Positions 21,123 through 34,600 of a stretch of 64,000 nt of DNA are shown one piece after another. The DNA lies in assembly GCF_003013715.1 (NCBI RefSeq), contig NC_072818.1, positions 620,001 to 684,000 on the forward strand, given 5' to 3'. A model generated the notes under the pieces. The model saw only the letters and a list, made by a program, of their open reading frames with translations. It was not told where the DNA came from and did not search any database. The position numbers were made by a program, and so were the translations under genes. This DNA comes from Candidozyma auris. Taxonomy: Eukaryota > Ascomycota > Pichiomycetes > Serinales > Metschnikowiaceae. Numbering within the stretch: position 1 is the stretch's first letter; each line of letters opens with the position of its first letter.

Positions 21123-23021
21123 TTAGTCGTCTCTATCCTCATCGAGCCAGCCCCTGGCTCTCTCAATGGCCTTTTCCCAGCGCTTCCAGTTCTTTCTTCT
21201 ATCGGCATCGGGGAGTTTGGCCTTGAAAACATTGGCATCGCCATCTTTACCGCTCAAAGACTCAATCACATCATCAAAGTTCTTCCACAAGCGCTCGTTG
21301 GGGTCCTTGAGTCCAAGACCAGCGGCAATGGCTGCGCCCAACGCCGTACACTCGGCATTTTCTGCTCTCTTCACAGAAACACAGGGCCCAAGAATGTCAG
21401 CCTGGATTTGAAGCACCTCATCGGCCTTGGACATACCGCCATCGACTGCCAAAGTGGACAATGGAGATTTTTCAGACTGTGTGGTCATTGCCTCTTCCAA
21501 AAAGTCCTTTGATCCACCAGCATCCTCTGACATGGCTCTCAAAATGGCTCTCACCTGGAAACACACACCTTCCAACGCAGCACGAGCAATGTGCGAGGAC
21601 GAAGTGTACTGGGTCATCCCGAAAATGGTACCTCTGGCGCCTCTATCCCAGTATGGAGCGTAAAGACCAGAAAAGGCAGGAATGAACACCACTCCTCCGG
21701 AATTGTCCACCTGTGACGCCAAGGGCCCAATGTCTTTGGCATTATCTATGAGCTTCAAGTTGTCTCTCAACCACTGGATGATGGAGCCAGCAACGGCAAC
21801 GGACCCCTCTAGAGCAAAATGAGGCTCACCGTCGTCGCCATCCAAATGGGGGAACCAAAACCCAAAAGTGGTCAAGGCACCGTGATCTGACACCAATTTT
21901 CTCGTGCCTGTATTGTAAAGAAGGAAACAGCCAGTACCGTAAGTACATTTGGCCGAGCCTGGCTTCACGGCCATTTGACCTACCAAGGAGGCCGACTGGT
22001 CACCTAAACAGCCACAAATAGGCACGTTGTAGATGGTCTTCAACATGTCGTAGGCGTCCTGGGTGATCTTGTTGTGGAAACCCAAGTGGGATAAGTTTGG
22101 AGCGGCAAAAGAACCGTAGTGTTCAGAAGAAGACACAATCTTGGGGAAATGGATCTTGTCACGGTCGATTCCCCAAAATTCAAACAACTCGTCGTCGTAG
22201 TCGTGCGTCTCCAAGTTCATAAACGACGTTCTCAGGGCGTTGGTCACGTCGGTCACGTACGACCTCTCCTTGGTCAAATGGTAGATGAGCCAGGTGTCGA
22301 CCGTCCCAAACATCAAGTTGCCCTCGCCAGACTCGTACTCTTCTCTGATCTGGTCGTCGTTGTCCAAGAGCCAACGAACTTTAGCAGCACTGAAATACGT
22401 CGACAAGGGCAACCCTGTTTTCAGATGCAAGGCATCTTTGGTCTCCTTATCTGTCATGTGCTCCAAATGCTCGACAATCTGGGCTGTTCTGGTATCTGTC
22501 CAGGTGATACCGTTGCACAACGGCTTACCTGTTTTCCGGTGCCATATAAGCGTGGTTTCTCTCATGTTGGCTATGCCAATGCACTTGACCTTGTACTTGA
22601 TCTTGATGTCTGGATTCTGGTTGATCTTACGCAACGTGATAAGACAAGCCACAAGACACTCGACGGCGTTGGCCAAGATGTGCACGGGCATGCACTCGAC
22701 CCAGCCGGGCTGGGGAAAACGAAGCGTGGGGCCCAAAGAAGCAGCGTTGTTCTCGATCTCCACGTTATCGGTGATCAGAATCGCCACACCCTCGGCAGTG
22801 AAAATGGGCTCGTTGTGGCGCATAAGCGACGACCTTCTACGGTACTGGTCGGTGTTCAGTGACGTTTCTGGAGCCTCGGACGCTGACGTCGAGTACTCGA
22901 TCTGGTGTTTGGCCACCTCGGTGCCGTCTTTGGCGAAAAGAATGCATCTGGCTGACGTGGTGCCGATATCGATGGTGGCCACGACGGGGTTCAGGGGGGC
23001 GTTGGACGAGCGACGGGGCAT
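21123..23021 (-). CDS. GUT1: glycerol kinase
   Basis: FGGY-family kinase that phosphorylates glycerol with ATP to glycerol 3-phosphate, the entry step of glycerol use. The N-terminal ATP phosphate-binding loop is IDIGTTSARCILF (residues 17-29). Glycerol-site residues are in WHRKTGKPLCNGITWTDTRT, and the family signatures GCLGDQSASLVGQ and YGTGCFLLYNTG follow. PAFSGLYAPYWDRGARG matches the glycerol kinase signature, and DGGMSKADEVLQIQADILG is in the C-terminal lobe. The length of 632 is close to yeast Gut1 (709), whose N-terminal part is longer. A 26-28 bp direct repeat lies just upstream and may be its operator. Confidence 0.95.
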   Translation of the reverse strand: MPRRSSNAPLNPVVATIDIGTTSARCILFAKDGTEVAKHQIEYSTSASEAPETSLNTDQYRRRSSLMRHNEPIFTAEGVAILITDNVEIENNAASLGPTLRFPQPGWVECMPVHILANAVECLVACLITLRKINQNPDIKIKYKVKCIGIANMRETTLIWHRKTGKPLCNGITWTDTRTAQIVEHLEHMTDKETKDALHLKTGLPLSTYFSAAKVRWLLDNDDQIREEYESGEGNLMFGTVDTWLIYHLTKERSYVTDVTNALRTSFMNLETHDYDDELFEFWGIDRDKIHFPKIVSSSEHYGSFAAPNLSHLGFHNKITQDAYDMLKTIYNVPICGCLGDQSASLVGQMAVKPGSAKCTYGTGCFLLYNTGTRKLVSDHGALTTFGFWFPHLDGDDGEPHFALEGSVAVAGSIIQWLRDNLKLIDNAKDIGPLASQVDNSGGVVFIPAFSGLYAPYWDRGARGTIFGMTQYTSSSHIARAALEGVCFQVRAILRAMSEDAGGSKDFLEEAMTTQSEKSPLSTLAVDGGMSKADEVLQIQADILGPCVSVKRAENAECTALGAAIAAGLGLKDPNERLWKNFDDVIESLSGKDGDANVFKAKLPDADRRKNWKRWEKAIERARGWLDEDRDD

Positions 23022-23042
23022 GGCGGTGGGATTTTGGTGATG

Positions 23043-23100
23043 ACGTGTTCTTTTCGGGGGGTTAGCAGGTTCACGTGTTCTTTTCGGGGGGCTTTAGCAG
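23043..23100 (-). promoter_or_regulatory. direct repeat upstream of GUT1
   Basis: ACGTGTTCTTTTCGGGGG followed by a TTAGCAG-type end occurs at 23043-23068 and again at 23073-23100, 22-79 bp before the GUT1 ATG. The second copy has CACGTG and one extra G and T. A C-rich core read as CCCCCCGAAAAG on the GUT1 strand suggests a zinc-finger site, such as a carbon-source regulator. This is inferred. Confidence 0.5.
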
Positions 23101-24852
23101 CTTCTTTTGACTTTTGATAAACTTCAGTTGGGGATTGTCTCAGTTGATGTGTATAGTTCAAGAGGAGTTTGATGGATCAGCTGGAGGGGTGAATCAGCTG
23201 GATTGCTCGAATTGAAGCACGCGGAGAAGAAATAATACAAATTCAACAAAAGGAGGGCGTTTTTAACGAGCCAGGGGGAGAAAGAAAAGTGGTTGGTTGG
23301 GGTGATTTTTCACGGCGCGAGCCGCAAACTAGCAAAAATTAGAGGGCAAAAGTCGAAGATGAACTGCATTGGAAAGGGAAACAAAATGAAGGAGAAACTC
23401 CAAGCTTTCGAAGGAGCTTCTTCTACTTGCAATTTTCGGAAATGGCCGAATCGTTTAGTTGTTGGAGCATTTTACAAAAGTTTGTCAGGAAACTCGATTA
23501 TCTCTGGAGTGCAGACAGCACGGGGCATAATTGAAACGAATGCCCAGAGAGTTTGGAAGAAACTACCTTTGAAGAAGCGAGGTAAAATTTTTTTTTAGAC
23601 TTTTTGCTTGATTTTTTGGGGATGTCGTAGTTTATTCGGAGAAACCAACAAACGACCGAAATTGGGGTCCCTGAGGTTGCTGAATCGTGTGGGTGTTTGT
23701 TGCTGTGCTGGCTGCGAAAACATGTATGCCGAGGCAGAGGCCCGCTGGAGAAACCGAGACACCGAAAACACAGGTAATTGTGTTCAGATGAGGGCAAAGA
23801 GAGGCGGCCCCGAGACTCGGTGGGTTGAAAAGGTGTAATCACAATTCCTATTTGGGAAAGTCTTTCAAATTTCCCTGCTACGCTTCTCTTTGTGGCCACA
23901 GACTTGCAGCCGTGAGGTGACTTTTTGTGGGGCCCCACGAAACACACAAAAGGGTGCAGTTGGAGGGTCCCCGAAGATATTGACACAAATTGATTTGCAG
24001 ACGTGAAAAACGGGGAACTTAAAATCTCTACTAGACTTTTGAAGAATTATAAATACCACTGTTGCTTCCTCTTCATTGGTACTTGCAAATGTGGGGGGCC
24101 GCGGATGAGGGCTCGAACCCCAGAGAATCCAGATGAACCAGACAGTGGAAGAAGACAAAGTAGGGAGAAGCCTGGGTTGTCGTATATGCGTCAAATTTCT
24201 GCCGGAAAATGGTGTTTTGACTGAATCTTCTTTTGGCTCAATGTGAGGAATACAGAGATTACAAATATTGCAGTCTAATGCTGAAGAAGCTCATCAGACA
24301 ACCTTATTGGGTTGTACAGTGAAAACGCCCTCATTGTAGAGATCTGGTGGATTTTAAAGAGTCTAACTCTTGTGGACTACCTGGTCTGAGCTTGTTATAG
24401 TTAAAGATGTGGAACCTAATTTAGTTCTTCATGGACTTTTCGCAGCCATTTAATGCTGAAGTATTCGGGAGATGAAGTAGCTTATTTTCGCTTTTTTCTC
24501 TGCTTTTTTTTTTTTTTTTTTCTTGTTTTATTCTTCGTTTGAATTTATCGTGGTGATTCTCCTCGGAAATCTCTTCTTTAATCCTCCTTGCGTCTGCTTT
24601 TTGTATGTTCAGTATTGTTGGTTTTTGGTTTCTTCCATTTTCCTTACACTCAAGTTCATTTCAACAATCTTCCGAAGTCTTACATTAGACTCTGGATTTT
24701 GCTACACAAATGCTTCATTAAGCTTCCTGCTTCAATACAAAATTGCCTGGCACGCTCCTTCTCTACACCGTATAATTCAACTCTCGAGACAACGTCTCAT
24801 GCTTAAATATACCTGTTCTAACATGCTATCAATGCAATAGAATTTTTTTTTT
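23101..24852. other. 1.8-kb intergenic between GUT1 and UAP1
   Basis: No convincing gene. It contains TGGCTGCGAAA words at 23709-23719 (+) and 24438-24448 (-), and a T20 run at 24504-24523. An isolated tRNA B-box-like word at 24110-24119 has no matching tRNA body. Confidence 0.5.
24504..24523. repeat. T run
   Basis: About 18-20 consecutive T between C-containing flanks, downstream of UAP1. Confidence 0.8.
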
Positions 24853-27212
<2,360 letters not shown>

Positions 27213-28442
27213 TTACACCAAGAGGGCAAGAACAGTGCCCACGAGCGAAGACAAGAACATACCTGGGGTCAAGTAGGCAGCAGAAGATTTCTTAGAAGAA
27301 GAAGAAGAAGAGGAGTCGCTTGAACCGGAGCCAGAGCTCTTGGATGAGCCGGAGCTCTTGGAAGAGCCAGACTCAGACGAAGCGCTAGTAGAAGAAGATG
27401 GCTCAGAGCAGTTGAAGTTGTGGCCCTTGATCTTCTTCTTGTCGTGCAACTCCTTGAATGGCTTACAAGAAAAGTCCTCGTTGGTGGAGCTGACGGAAAA
27501 GTCACCGTCGACCTCTTGCAACTCTGGCAAGGAGAAGTTGCCAAATTCACCGTCGATGTTGATGGCACCCTTGACGGTCTCCAATGAGGAAAGCTCCATC
27601 TCCTCCAACTTGGAGTTGTTGAAGATACGGAGCTCGCCGTTGATCTCAGTCAAGTTGTCCATGGAGAAGGCAGTCAACTCGTCGTTGGCGAAAAGCTGCA
27701 AGGAGGAGCCCACGCTCTTCAAGTTGTCGAAAGAAACCTCCTCAAAGAGGTTGTAGGCAAGCTGGAAAGAGCCGTTGACGTACTCCAAGTTGGAGATCGA
27801 CAAGTCTCCCACATCCTGGATGGTCAAGTTGGCGGCCCACTGCAAGTTCTCCAACTTGACGGTGGCATTGTCGGCGTTGAAAGACAAAGTCAAGCCCTCA
27901 GAAACGGTCTTCAAGCCAGACAAGTCGATCGAGGTGACGTTCTTGTTGTTGTTGATGTTCAACACGCCAATGTTGTCGAACTGAAGAAGCTTGTCGACAG
28001 AAGAAATGGCGGTGTCGGACAAAGTCAACGACGAAACCTCGGCAAGGCCCGAGTTCAAGTTAAGCAGCGAGAACGAGGGCAACGAGATGAAAGAGAGCTC
28101 CTTGGCTTTCTGCAACTGGTTGAACTGGATAGCGTGCAACTGGGTCAAGGCATCGAACGACAAAGAACCGGTGATGTTGCCCAAACCGGAGAAATCGACG
28201 GCAGTGATGGAACTCGAGTTGAAGATGTGGATGTCACCCTTGACGGTTTGAACCTGGCCCAACTGGAGGTTGCCAATGGCGTCACCGGTGATTTCAATGG
28301 TACCATCCAAAGTAGGACACAGGGCAAGCTCAGATACGGCGGAGGCGGCCGAGATGGTTGTTGAGTAGGAGCATTTCTGGGAGGAGGAGTCTGCGGCAGC
28401 GGCGAGGCCGGCAAGAGATAAAACGAGGGACTGGAGCAACAT
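27213..28442 (-). CDS. ECM33: GPI-anchored cell-wall protein of the Ecm33 family
   Basis: Ecm33/Sps2-family GPI protein needed for wall integrity and mannoprotein ordering in yeasts. From the ATG at 28442 the 409-residue product starts with a signal peptide (MLLQSLVLSLAGLAAAADSS). Receptor-L-like leucine-rich repeats follow from CPTLDGTIEITGDAIGNLQLG to about residue 330, with many sequons. Next come a cysteine motif (DFSCKPF...FNCSEP), a Ser/Gly-rich linker and a hydrophobic GPI-attachment tail (LTPGMFLSSLVGTVLALLV). An in-frame upstream ATG at 28568 adds 42 residues that would bury the signal peptide, so 28442 is preferred. The paralogue ECM331 cannot be excluded. A TGGTTGCGAAA word sits 72 bp upstream. 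Confidence 0.9.
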   Translation of the reverse strand: MLLQSLVLSLAGLAAAADSSSQKCSYSTTISAASAVSELALCPTLDGTIEITGDAIGNLQLGQVQTVKGDIHIFNSSSITAVDFSGLGNITGSLSFDALTQLHAIQFNQLQKAKELSFISLPSFSLLNLNSGLAEVSSLTLSDTAISSVDKLLQFDNIGVLNINNNKNVTSIDLSGLKTVSEGLTLSFNADNATVKLENLQWAANLTIQDVGDLSISNLEYVNGSFQLAYNLFEEVSFDNLKSVGSSLQLFANDELTAFSMDNLTEINGELRIFNNSKLEEMELSSLETVKGAINIDGEFGNFSLPELQEVDGDFSVSSTNEDFSCKPFKELHDKKKIKGHNFNCSEPSSSTSASSESGSSKSSGSSKSSGSGSSDSSSSSSSKKSSAAYLTPGMFLSSLVGTVLALLV

Positions 28443-31400
28443 CCTTGGAGTGAGAAGAAAAGGTGGGTGAAAAGAAGAAGGGAAAGAATGCTGGAGAATT
28501 GAGCGTTGATAAATGGTTGCGAAAAGCCCCCGGGGGGAGGCTTCAGGACATGTGCCTGCAGTCCCCACGTGACAGTATGCATACTAAGCACAATCAGTTA
28601 CGAGGGCAAGCCCGAGGGCGCCGCCGGGGGCCAGCGAAGCGTCAAAAGTTCGCTAGCGCCCGCGTCAGTAAACAAACAGGGCGTGTTCCCAGGCACAGCC
28701 CACGTAGGCTGTGAGGGGCCCACAGGGATCCCAGCAGAGCCGGTAATAAAAAAAAAGAGTCCAAGAAAATGAAGAGTCTGTGAAGAACCCGAAATTGAGC
28801 AAAAATAAAGGTCAATTTATATGAGCATTGCTAAATGCAATTTGATTCTTTTCGATTTTCTCACCCTTCACGCTGTCATTCTCGCTTCTGGTTGACAGGG
28901 TTGCAAAATTCTTGGGCGGCAGGGGCAGCATTGTGAAAGGTGCCATTCTCGCGACCCGCTAGAAACCGAGGTCCCCCGGCCCGGAACGTGATAGAACGAA
29001 AAAAAAATAGCTAGAAGAAATAGTTTGAAAAATAACAGACAAAAAGGGAAAGTAGGCAAAAGGAAAATAAAAAAGGATACAGAAAATTGTTCAAATCCAC
29101 CCAAATATGTAGCTTCAAATGCCCCATGTGAGACTTGGGCGGGAAGGAAATTTTTCGCGGCCGGCCTTGCATCAGTTTTGCAACCGTGTTTTCCACGCTG
29201 TGCGGTAAAAGAGGATTAAAGAAAGGAAAAAGGAAAAAAGAAAAAAAAATCCAGCCAATTGGCCCCTTCTGAGCAAGAAAGTCAAAAGTAGCGTGCTATT
29301 TTCAATTCCTTCTCTTCAGGGGATCGCCTCAATGGAAGCCTCTGAGCACAAGTTCGCGCCCAGAAAGCCCTTCGCAGCCTCCAGCTGCCAGCCTCCAGCG
29401 GCCGGCCTCTGGCAAACGCTCTCACATTCGAACAAACGCTGTGCTAAATTGCAACTTTCGGAAAGCCCCAACTGGCCAGTGTCCAGCGCCCGGGCCTGAT
29501 TTTGATAAATATGCTGTTTGTTCGACTTCAATCTGTCAATCTTGCTTCACTGACTTTGTTGTTAAATTTTTCTTTGGTCATGTCCAATTAGGCTAATTTT
29601 CGTCTTTTTGTTTTCCCTCTTCACCACCTTTTTTTCTCACTGCCGTTCTCATCCCAAACGTCACTTCAGGCACCGCACAAACTTTTGCACGTCTTTTTCC
29701 CCCAGGCTCCTCTGAAATGTGGCCTCTGCCCGCGAAAATGCCCTCGGTTTGCCAATGGCTGTGCAATGGCTTGCTACACTTGAGCCACTGGATATCCACA
29801 ATTTTTGTTAGGAGCCAGTAGCTCTACGAGGTAAGTTGCTCAAAATGCTCAGGCAATTTCGTTCTAGTTGTTGTTGTTGCTGTTGTTGTTTCTTGGGGGC
29901 TTCGGGTGTTGCTAGATTGCTCGTTTGGGAAGCACTGGAAATGGCTGCAAAATGCTGCAAGTAGCTGGGTGCAGTGAGGTGGAAGAAGTACTTCTGCTCT
30001 AGTTGTAGAAAGTGTTGTATGCCGTTGATTTGGTCAATTTGGCCTGGCTTTGGATGGTGCATCTTACTCCTTACTCAAAACTTGTCTATGGAAAACGGCA
30101 CTTGCCTGTAATAATAACTCTGGGAAGCACAGTCTGTAGCTTACAGTGCTGGTGAGATGCGTAGGTCAAAGTGGTCAGATTCCGTTCTGAATTAATCAGT
30201 AGCCAGGATTCTGGAGATGACAAAGTAGACTTCGTTATTTCCACTTGATCGGGACCTGTCAACTCTTGAGTTTGTGAGTTGCCTGGGCTCGTCTTTCCTC
30301 TATCCTCTCATGACACTTTGGCATGACACTCATGGTGAGTTTCTAGAATGGGTCAAACCGGAATGTGATTTCTTCAGCGAAATTTTTCGAACCTGACCTT
30401 GGCTTTCGACATTTGTGCAGCTTGGTCTCAAATTAGGGCACTACTGAGACATCGCAAGAGATTCATTTTTGTGCTTTCTCTACCACTATGTCGAGGGCAA
30501 AACACCAAGTGAGGTAGTGTAGGCATGCCAAAATGGCAAAGATGCTGTTGTAATCTAGCTGTAGCACAAGTTCAGGCTGTCTCCTTGGCTTCAAATGGAG
30601 TTGGTTGTAACGCTAGGCAGTGCAAGTAGAAGGTGATGAGTAGAGTTTGCTCGAAGTATTGTTACGGCAAACTATCATAGTCAGCTTTTGGTAAATGCAT
30701 CGTTGAAATATTAAAAGTTGAGCATTTATCTTGCAACTGTTACAAAGCTGCGTATTGGAAGATATTTGATGGACGGTAAGCAGTTTCAACAAGCATATAG
30801 AATTTTCACAAATACTACAACCAGCTACAATTACTTAAATAGCATCATCTTTTAGCGGTATGGACTATCCCACCTTGAGTTCGACAACGACTCTATCAGT
30901 ACTCAATCTACCCCAAAATAGTAGGAAGTCTCCAAATTCGTGCTTCAACAATTATCCCTGATTCCGGTGCCTCCCAACTTTCCCCTTCACTTCTTTTCGT
31001 ATACCAACGGATGGGTCTACGTCTTGTAACTGCAACCATGGTATACTCAGTAAACGAGTCTTAAATTTAAACGCTGTTCACACAGTTGCAGCCGTTCCAC
31101 TATAAATCAATGAAGCATTTACGCCACCTTTTTAAGTAAATGAAAGGTTTGCTTGACAGCCTACAGAAGTCGGCCATAAGTTATTGAAGCAAGCGCTACG
31201 GGCCAACTCAGGTACACCAAACAGCCGATTTCAGCCTGAATGGGTTGAAAAATCAAAACAGATCATTTCTGCAGATCACCTTTTTCGAAGCCTTCCGTAT
31301 TCCATCTGGCGCCTGATCAAGATCACCTGAATGGGCCCAGCCGCCTGCTGAAGCCTTATTGTTCTCTGGGGTATTTTTTCTCAATCTGGAGTCCTCGATC

Positions 31401-31696
31401 CTACAGATCGCGTTTGGCAACCGGTCAAGACTGCCCACTAAATCACCCAAAACTCAATACTCCCATAAAAATTAAAAGCACCATGAGCATCAGAAAACAA
31501 ACGTCGCTCCAATTGACATCTAACCTCTTACGTACGTCACGTTGCTCATTGGCAATTGCTGTTATTCGGCGGGCGCCGCTCCAACGTGGTCACGTGATCA
31601 CTGTTTACAATTAACCCGTTCCAGGCTCGAACCAAACATCAAAAACAATAAACCCTACTCTGTGTGCTCTTCCCTTCCCATTCTTCTCTCCCAGCA
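28443..31696. other. 3.2-kb gene-free stretch before INT1
   Basis: No convincing gene. A GC-rich block at about 28560-28760, with CACGTG near 28567, forms the ECM33 upstream region. A second GC-rich patch at about 29340-29490 has GCCAGCCTCCAG-type repeats. A TGGCTGCAAAA word is at 29942-29952. From 30060 to 31250 there is not even a 60-codon open frame. CACGTG near 31591 is close to the INT1 start. Confidence 0.5.
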
Positions 31697-34600
31697 ATGA
31701 CCGCTCTGCCTGAAAAGCAGTCGCTTTTGCAAGACATGGATGATCCCTTCACCCACGAAAACCGTACGTATCATTTTCTTTTGGCCATTTTTTTATTTTT
31801 TTTTTCACCCCATACTAACCCTCCCCCAGGCTCAGTAGACTTGCTTCTACAGCAGATCGATCCAGAGGGACTCAACGCAGAAATCGACACCTCCTTTTCC
31901 GCCACGGCGTCTCCAACAAAACCACTCAATTTCCCGCAAATGGGATCGAGACCTGGCCCAGACATCGACAGCTTGGAAATGGCCCGCAAAGAGTTCAACT
32001 CAAGCTCAGATACCTACGTGAGCGAACATAGCGACCGAATCGACAACAACAATCACAGCGACAACCAGAATAATCTTCACATCGACTCCTTCGACCGCAA
32101 CTTTGCCACCGAGGCCAACCTCAACAAAACCATCAGCTTGAACCTCGACCAGATGGCCAGCCACTTGACGTTACATGATGAAAGAGCTCCTTCTCCTTCA
32201 AGATCGGCTATGAAGTCTCCTACAAACCCCAGCTCTCCCAGAAAAAGCGTGGCGTTCCCAGATGCCGATTTGGAGGTGCATCACCACTACGCAATAGAGA
32301 ACGAGCTGAGCTCGAGAATCGAAGAAGAAGAGGTCCCCTACCAGCCCATGAATCACGCGTGGTCTGGTGTTCCGAAATCACACTCACAGCAAGCTTCCGA
32401 AAAGCTGGTGCTGACTTCACCACCACAACCTCCTCCTCACAAATCAGACACTATTTCCAGTCTCCTAGGCAATTCCGAAAAGTCAGCAGACGTGGACCGT
32501 AATGTCCTATCGCAGTACCGTGTCAACCAGAAAAACTTTAGCAGAATGTCCCTCCACGAAAAATTGGACCTCTACTTAGGCCAGAAGCACCAAGACGACT
32601 TGGACATCCATATGGACCGCTTGGACAGGTTGCACCAGGCAGAAACCAACGAAACAAACCAAAACATCCGCAGTCTCTCGCATCACATCGAGTTGAACCA
32701 CCCCCAGGTCGAGAATCCGCTCAGCATGCTTTCAAACTCGAAGGAAGTGCATTTGCGCTCCGCCGGCTCTTCGCAGTCTTCCCTCCCGTCCTTGGTCGAC
32801 CTGAACCGATATTTGTCTGGTAGTCCTGTGAAGAGCCACAGTCCTGGATTGGCGCTCAATGACGGTATCAAAGGTTTCCCCGACCACATGGCCGATGCCT
32901 TATTTCCACAGACAAACGAAGCTCACCACTCCGATGACTCTGGTGTGATCACTTTTGGTGTTCGCCAGCCAGCAAGTCACGAGGAACTGCTGGGTATTTC
33001 AGACAACAATGAGGAATCCGTGGAGCACTCTTTCAATTCGACGAAGCAATCCATCATGGACCTTCTCAACTCAGCGTCCAATCATGAACTTGAAGCAAGG
33101 AGATCCAGTGACGAGCTTGAACAAGGCAACGAAAAGGGAGTGGCCTTTGAAGAAGCAACGAATAATAAAGACGAAAAAGTGATCAGGATGGAGGGACACC
33201 AACGAGAAGATCTCCTGCGAGAGCAATTTCAGCATGAGGAAGGTAGATACCTGAATCATCAGGAAGAATATCATCACCACGAGATTCAACAGGAATCTGT
33301 GTCAGATGTCTCTGTCAAAAATGAAGAGATGTCCTTCGTTAAGCCAGAGGAGACATCCGATATAAAGCAGGAGCAGTATTCATTTGTCAAGCAAGAACAG
33401 AATTCTTTTCTTGGTCAAGAAGAGAATGAGCCGGCAGCCCTTGGTCTGCCTATCAAGGAAGAAGAACAAGAAAGCTCACCTTATCCCGATGCGGACGATA
33501 AAATGGCAGGTCCATATATCAAACAGGAGGATCACACTGTGGAATTTGCTGAACCTCCTCAAATGTTTCTCTACCCCGTGAAGGAAGAGACAGAGACCAC
33601 CCTCAGTGCTCCCCCCACATCTAATCAAAGCGAGGATGCATTCGTAGTGCCTATCAAGGAGGATGCAGAACAAGATAAGAAGCCATCGCCACAAAGCGTT
33701 TATGAAGAAGCACAACAAGTAGGGAAGGGTTTTTCAAAGGATGATCTCGATAATGATACAGGTTCGTTTTGCGAGCAACGTTCTCCAAGCCTGTGGGATG
33801 AATTTTCGAAAGCATTGAAGCTACGAAACTCAGCAGAGGATCTTTCTGAACCTAATGAAGTCGATGACGATGCACCAAATGCTCGCAATTACGATAGAAC
33901 GGCGTCTTTGCTTGAATCAAAGGATCTCAGCAGACTTACAATTGAGCATCTGGACAACACAGCTCCACAGGTTGGTATTGCTGAGAGAGGAGTCAAGGCG
34001 CAACCACATCAGGTCAAGCTAGTGAAATCACCAATAAACTCGTTGTCTAATACTCCGATTATATCTCCACTTGAAGGCAAATTTAGAGACGATTTCAAGG
34101 ACTCGGGCGTTGATGGTGACGATGACGACTCCGAGGAAATGCAAGAGAAATTAGCCACGACACATCATACTCCACGGAACTCAGACGCGATTTTCCAAAA
34201 TGAATCAGGCGCATCATCAGTGGACAACTTCGAAGACTCGTCGGAAGTCCCTCTCGGTAAAACTCTCGCCCCACCTAAAGTCAACCAAGTTGTTGATGCT
34301 ACGAAGCCCCCCGCCAAACCTGAATCAGACGCTGAATCGAAATCGAGCGAAAAGGAAGCAATTGATGCTGATAAAGATTCGAGTGCGCTTGCGAATTCTT
34401 CCAACGTCAATCCGCCGAATGACATAAGACTTCCAGAAGTGGAGACAAATAATGCTTCGTTCGCAGACTTCACCGCCAAGCTAAGAGTATCATCTGGAAA
34501 TTCGGCAAATTCGATGTCGTACGAGGAGCTTCTATCAGCCGAACATGACAAGGAGAAGGCAGCCCTCGATTTCTTATCTATTTGGCATTCTCAGCGCAAA

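Noticed and set aside
22119..23040. Two ~250-codon plus-strand frames opposite GUT1
   Set aside because: Antisense to a well-matched glycerol kinase; no recognisable protein features.
24110..24119. tRNA B-box-like word GGTTCGAGCC on the minus strand, with a possible T-arm
   Set aside because: No matching acceptor 5' strand, A box or anticodon arm within tRNA distance, so no tRNA gene can be drawn.
24523..24840. 105-codon hydrophobic plus-strand frame downstream of UAP1
   Set aside because: Arises from T-rich 3' DNA; no promoter or conserved motif.
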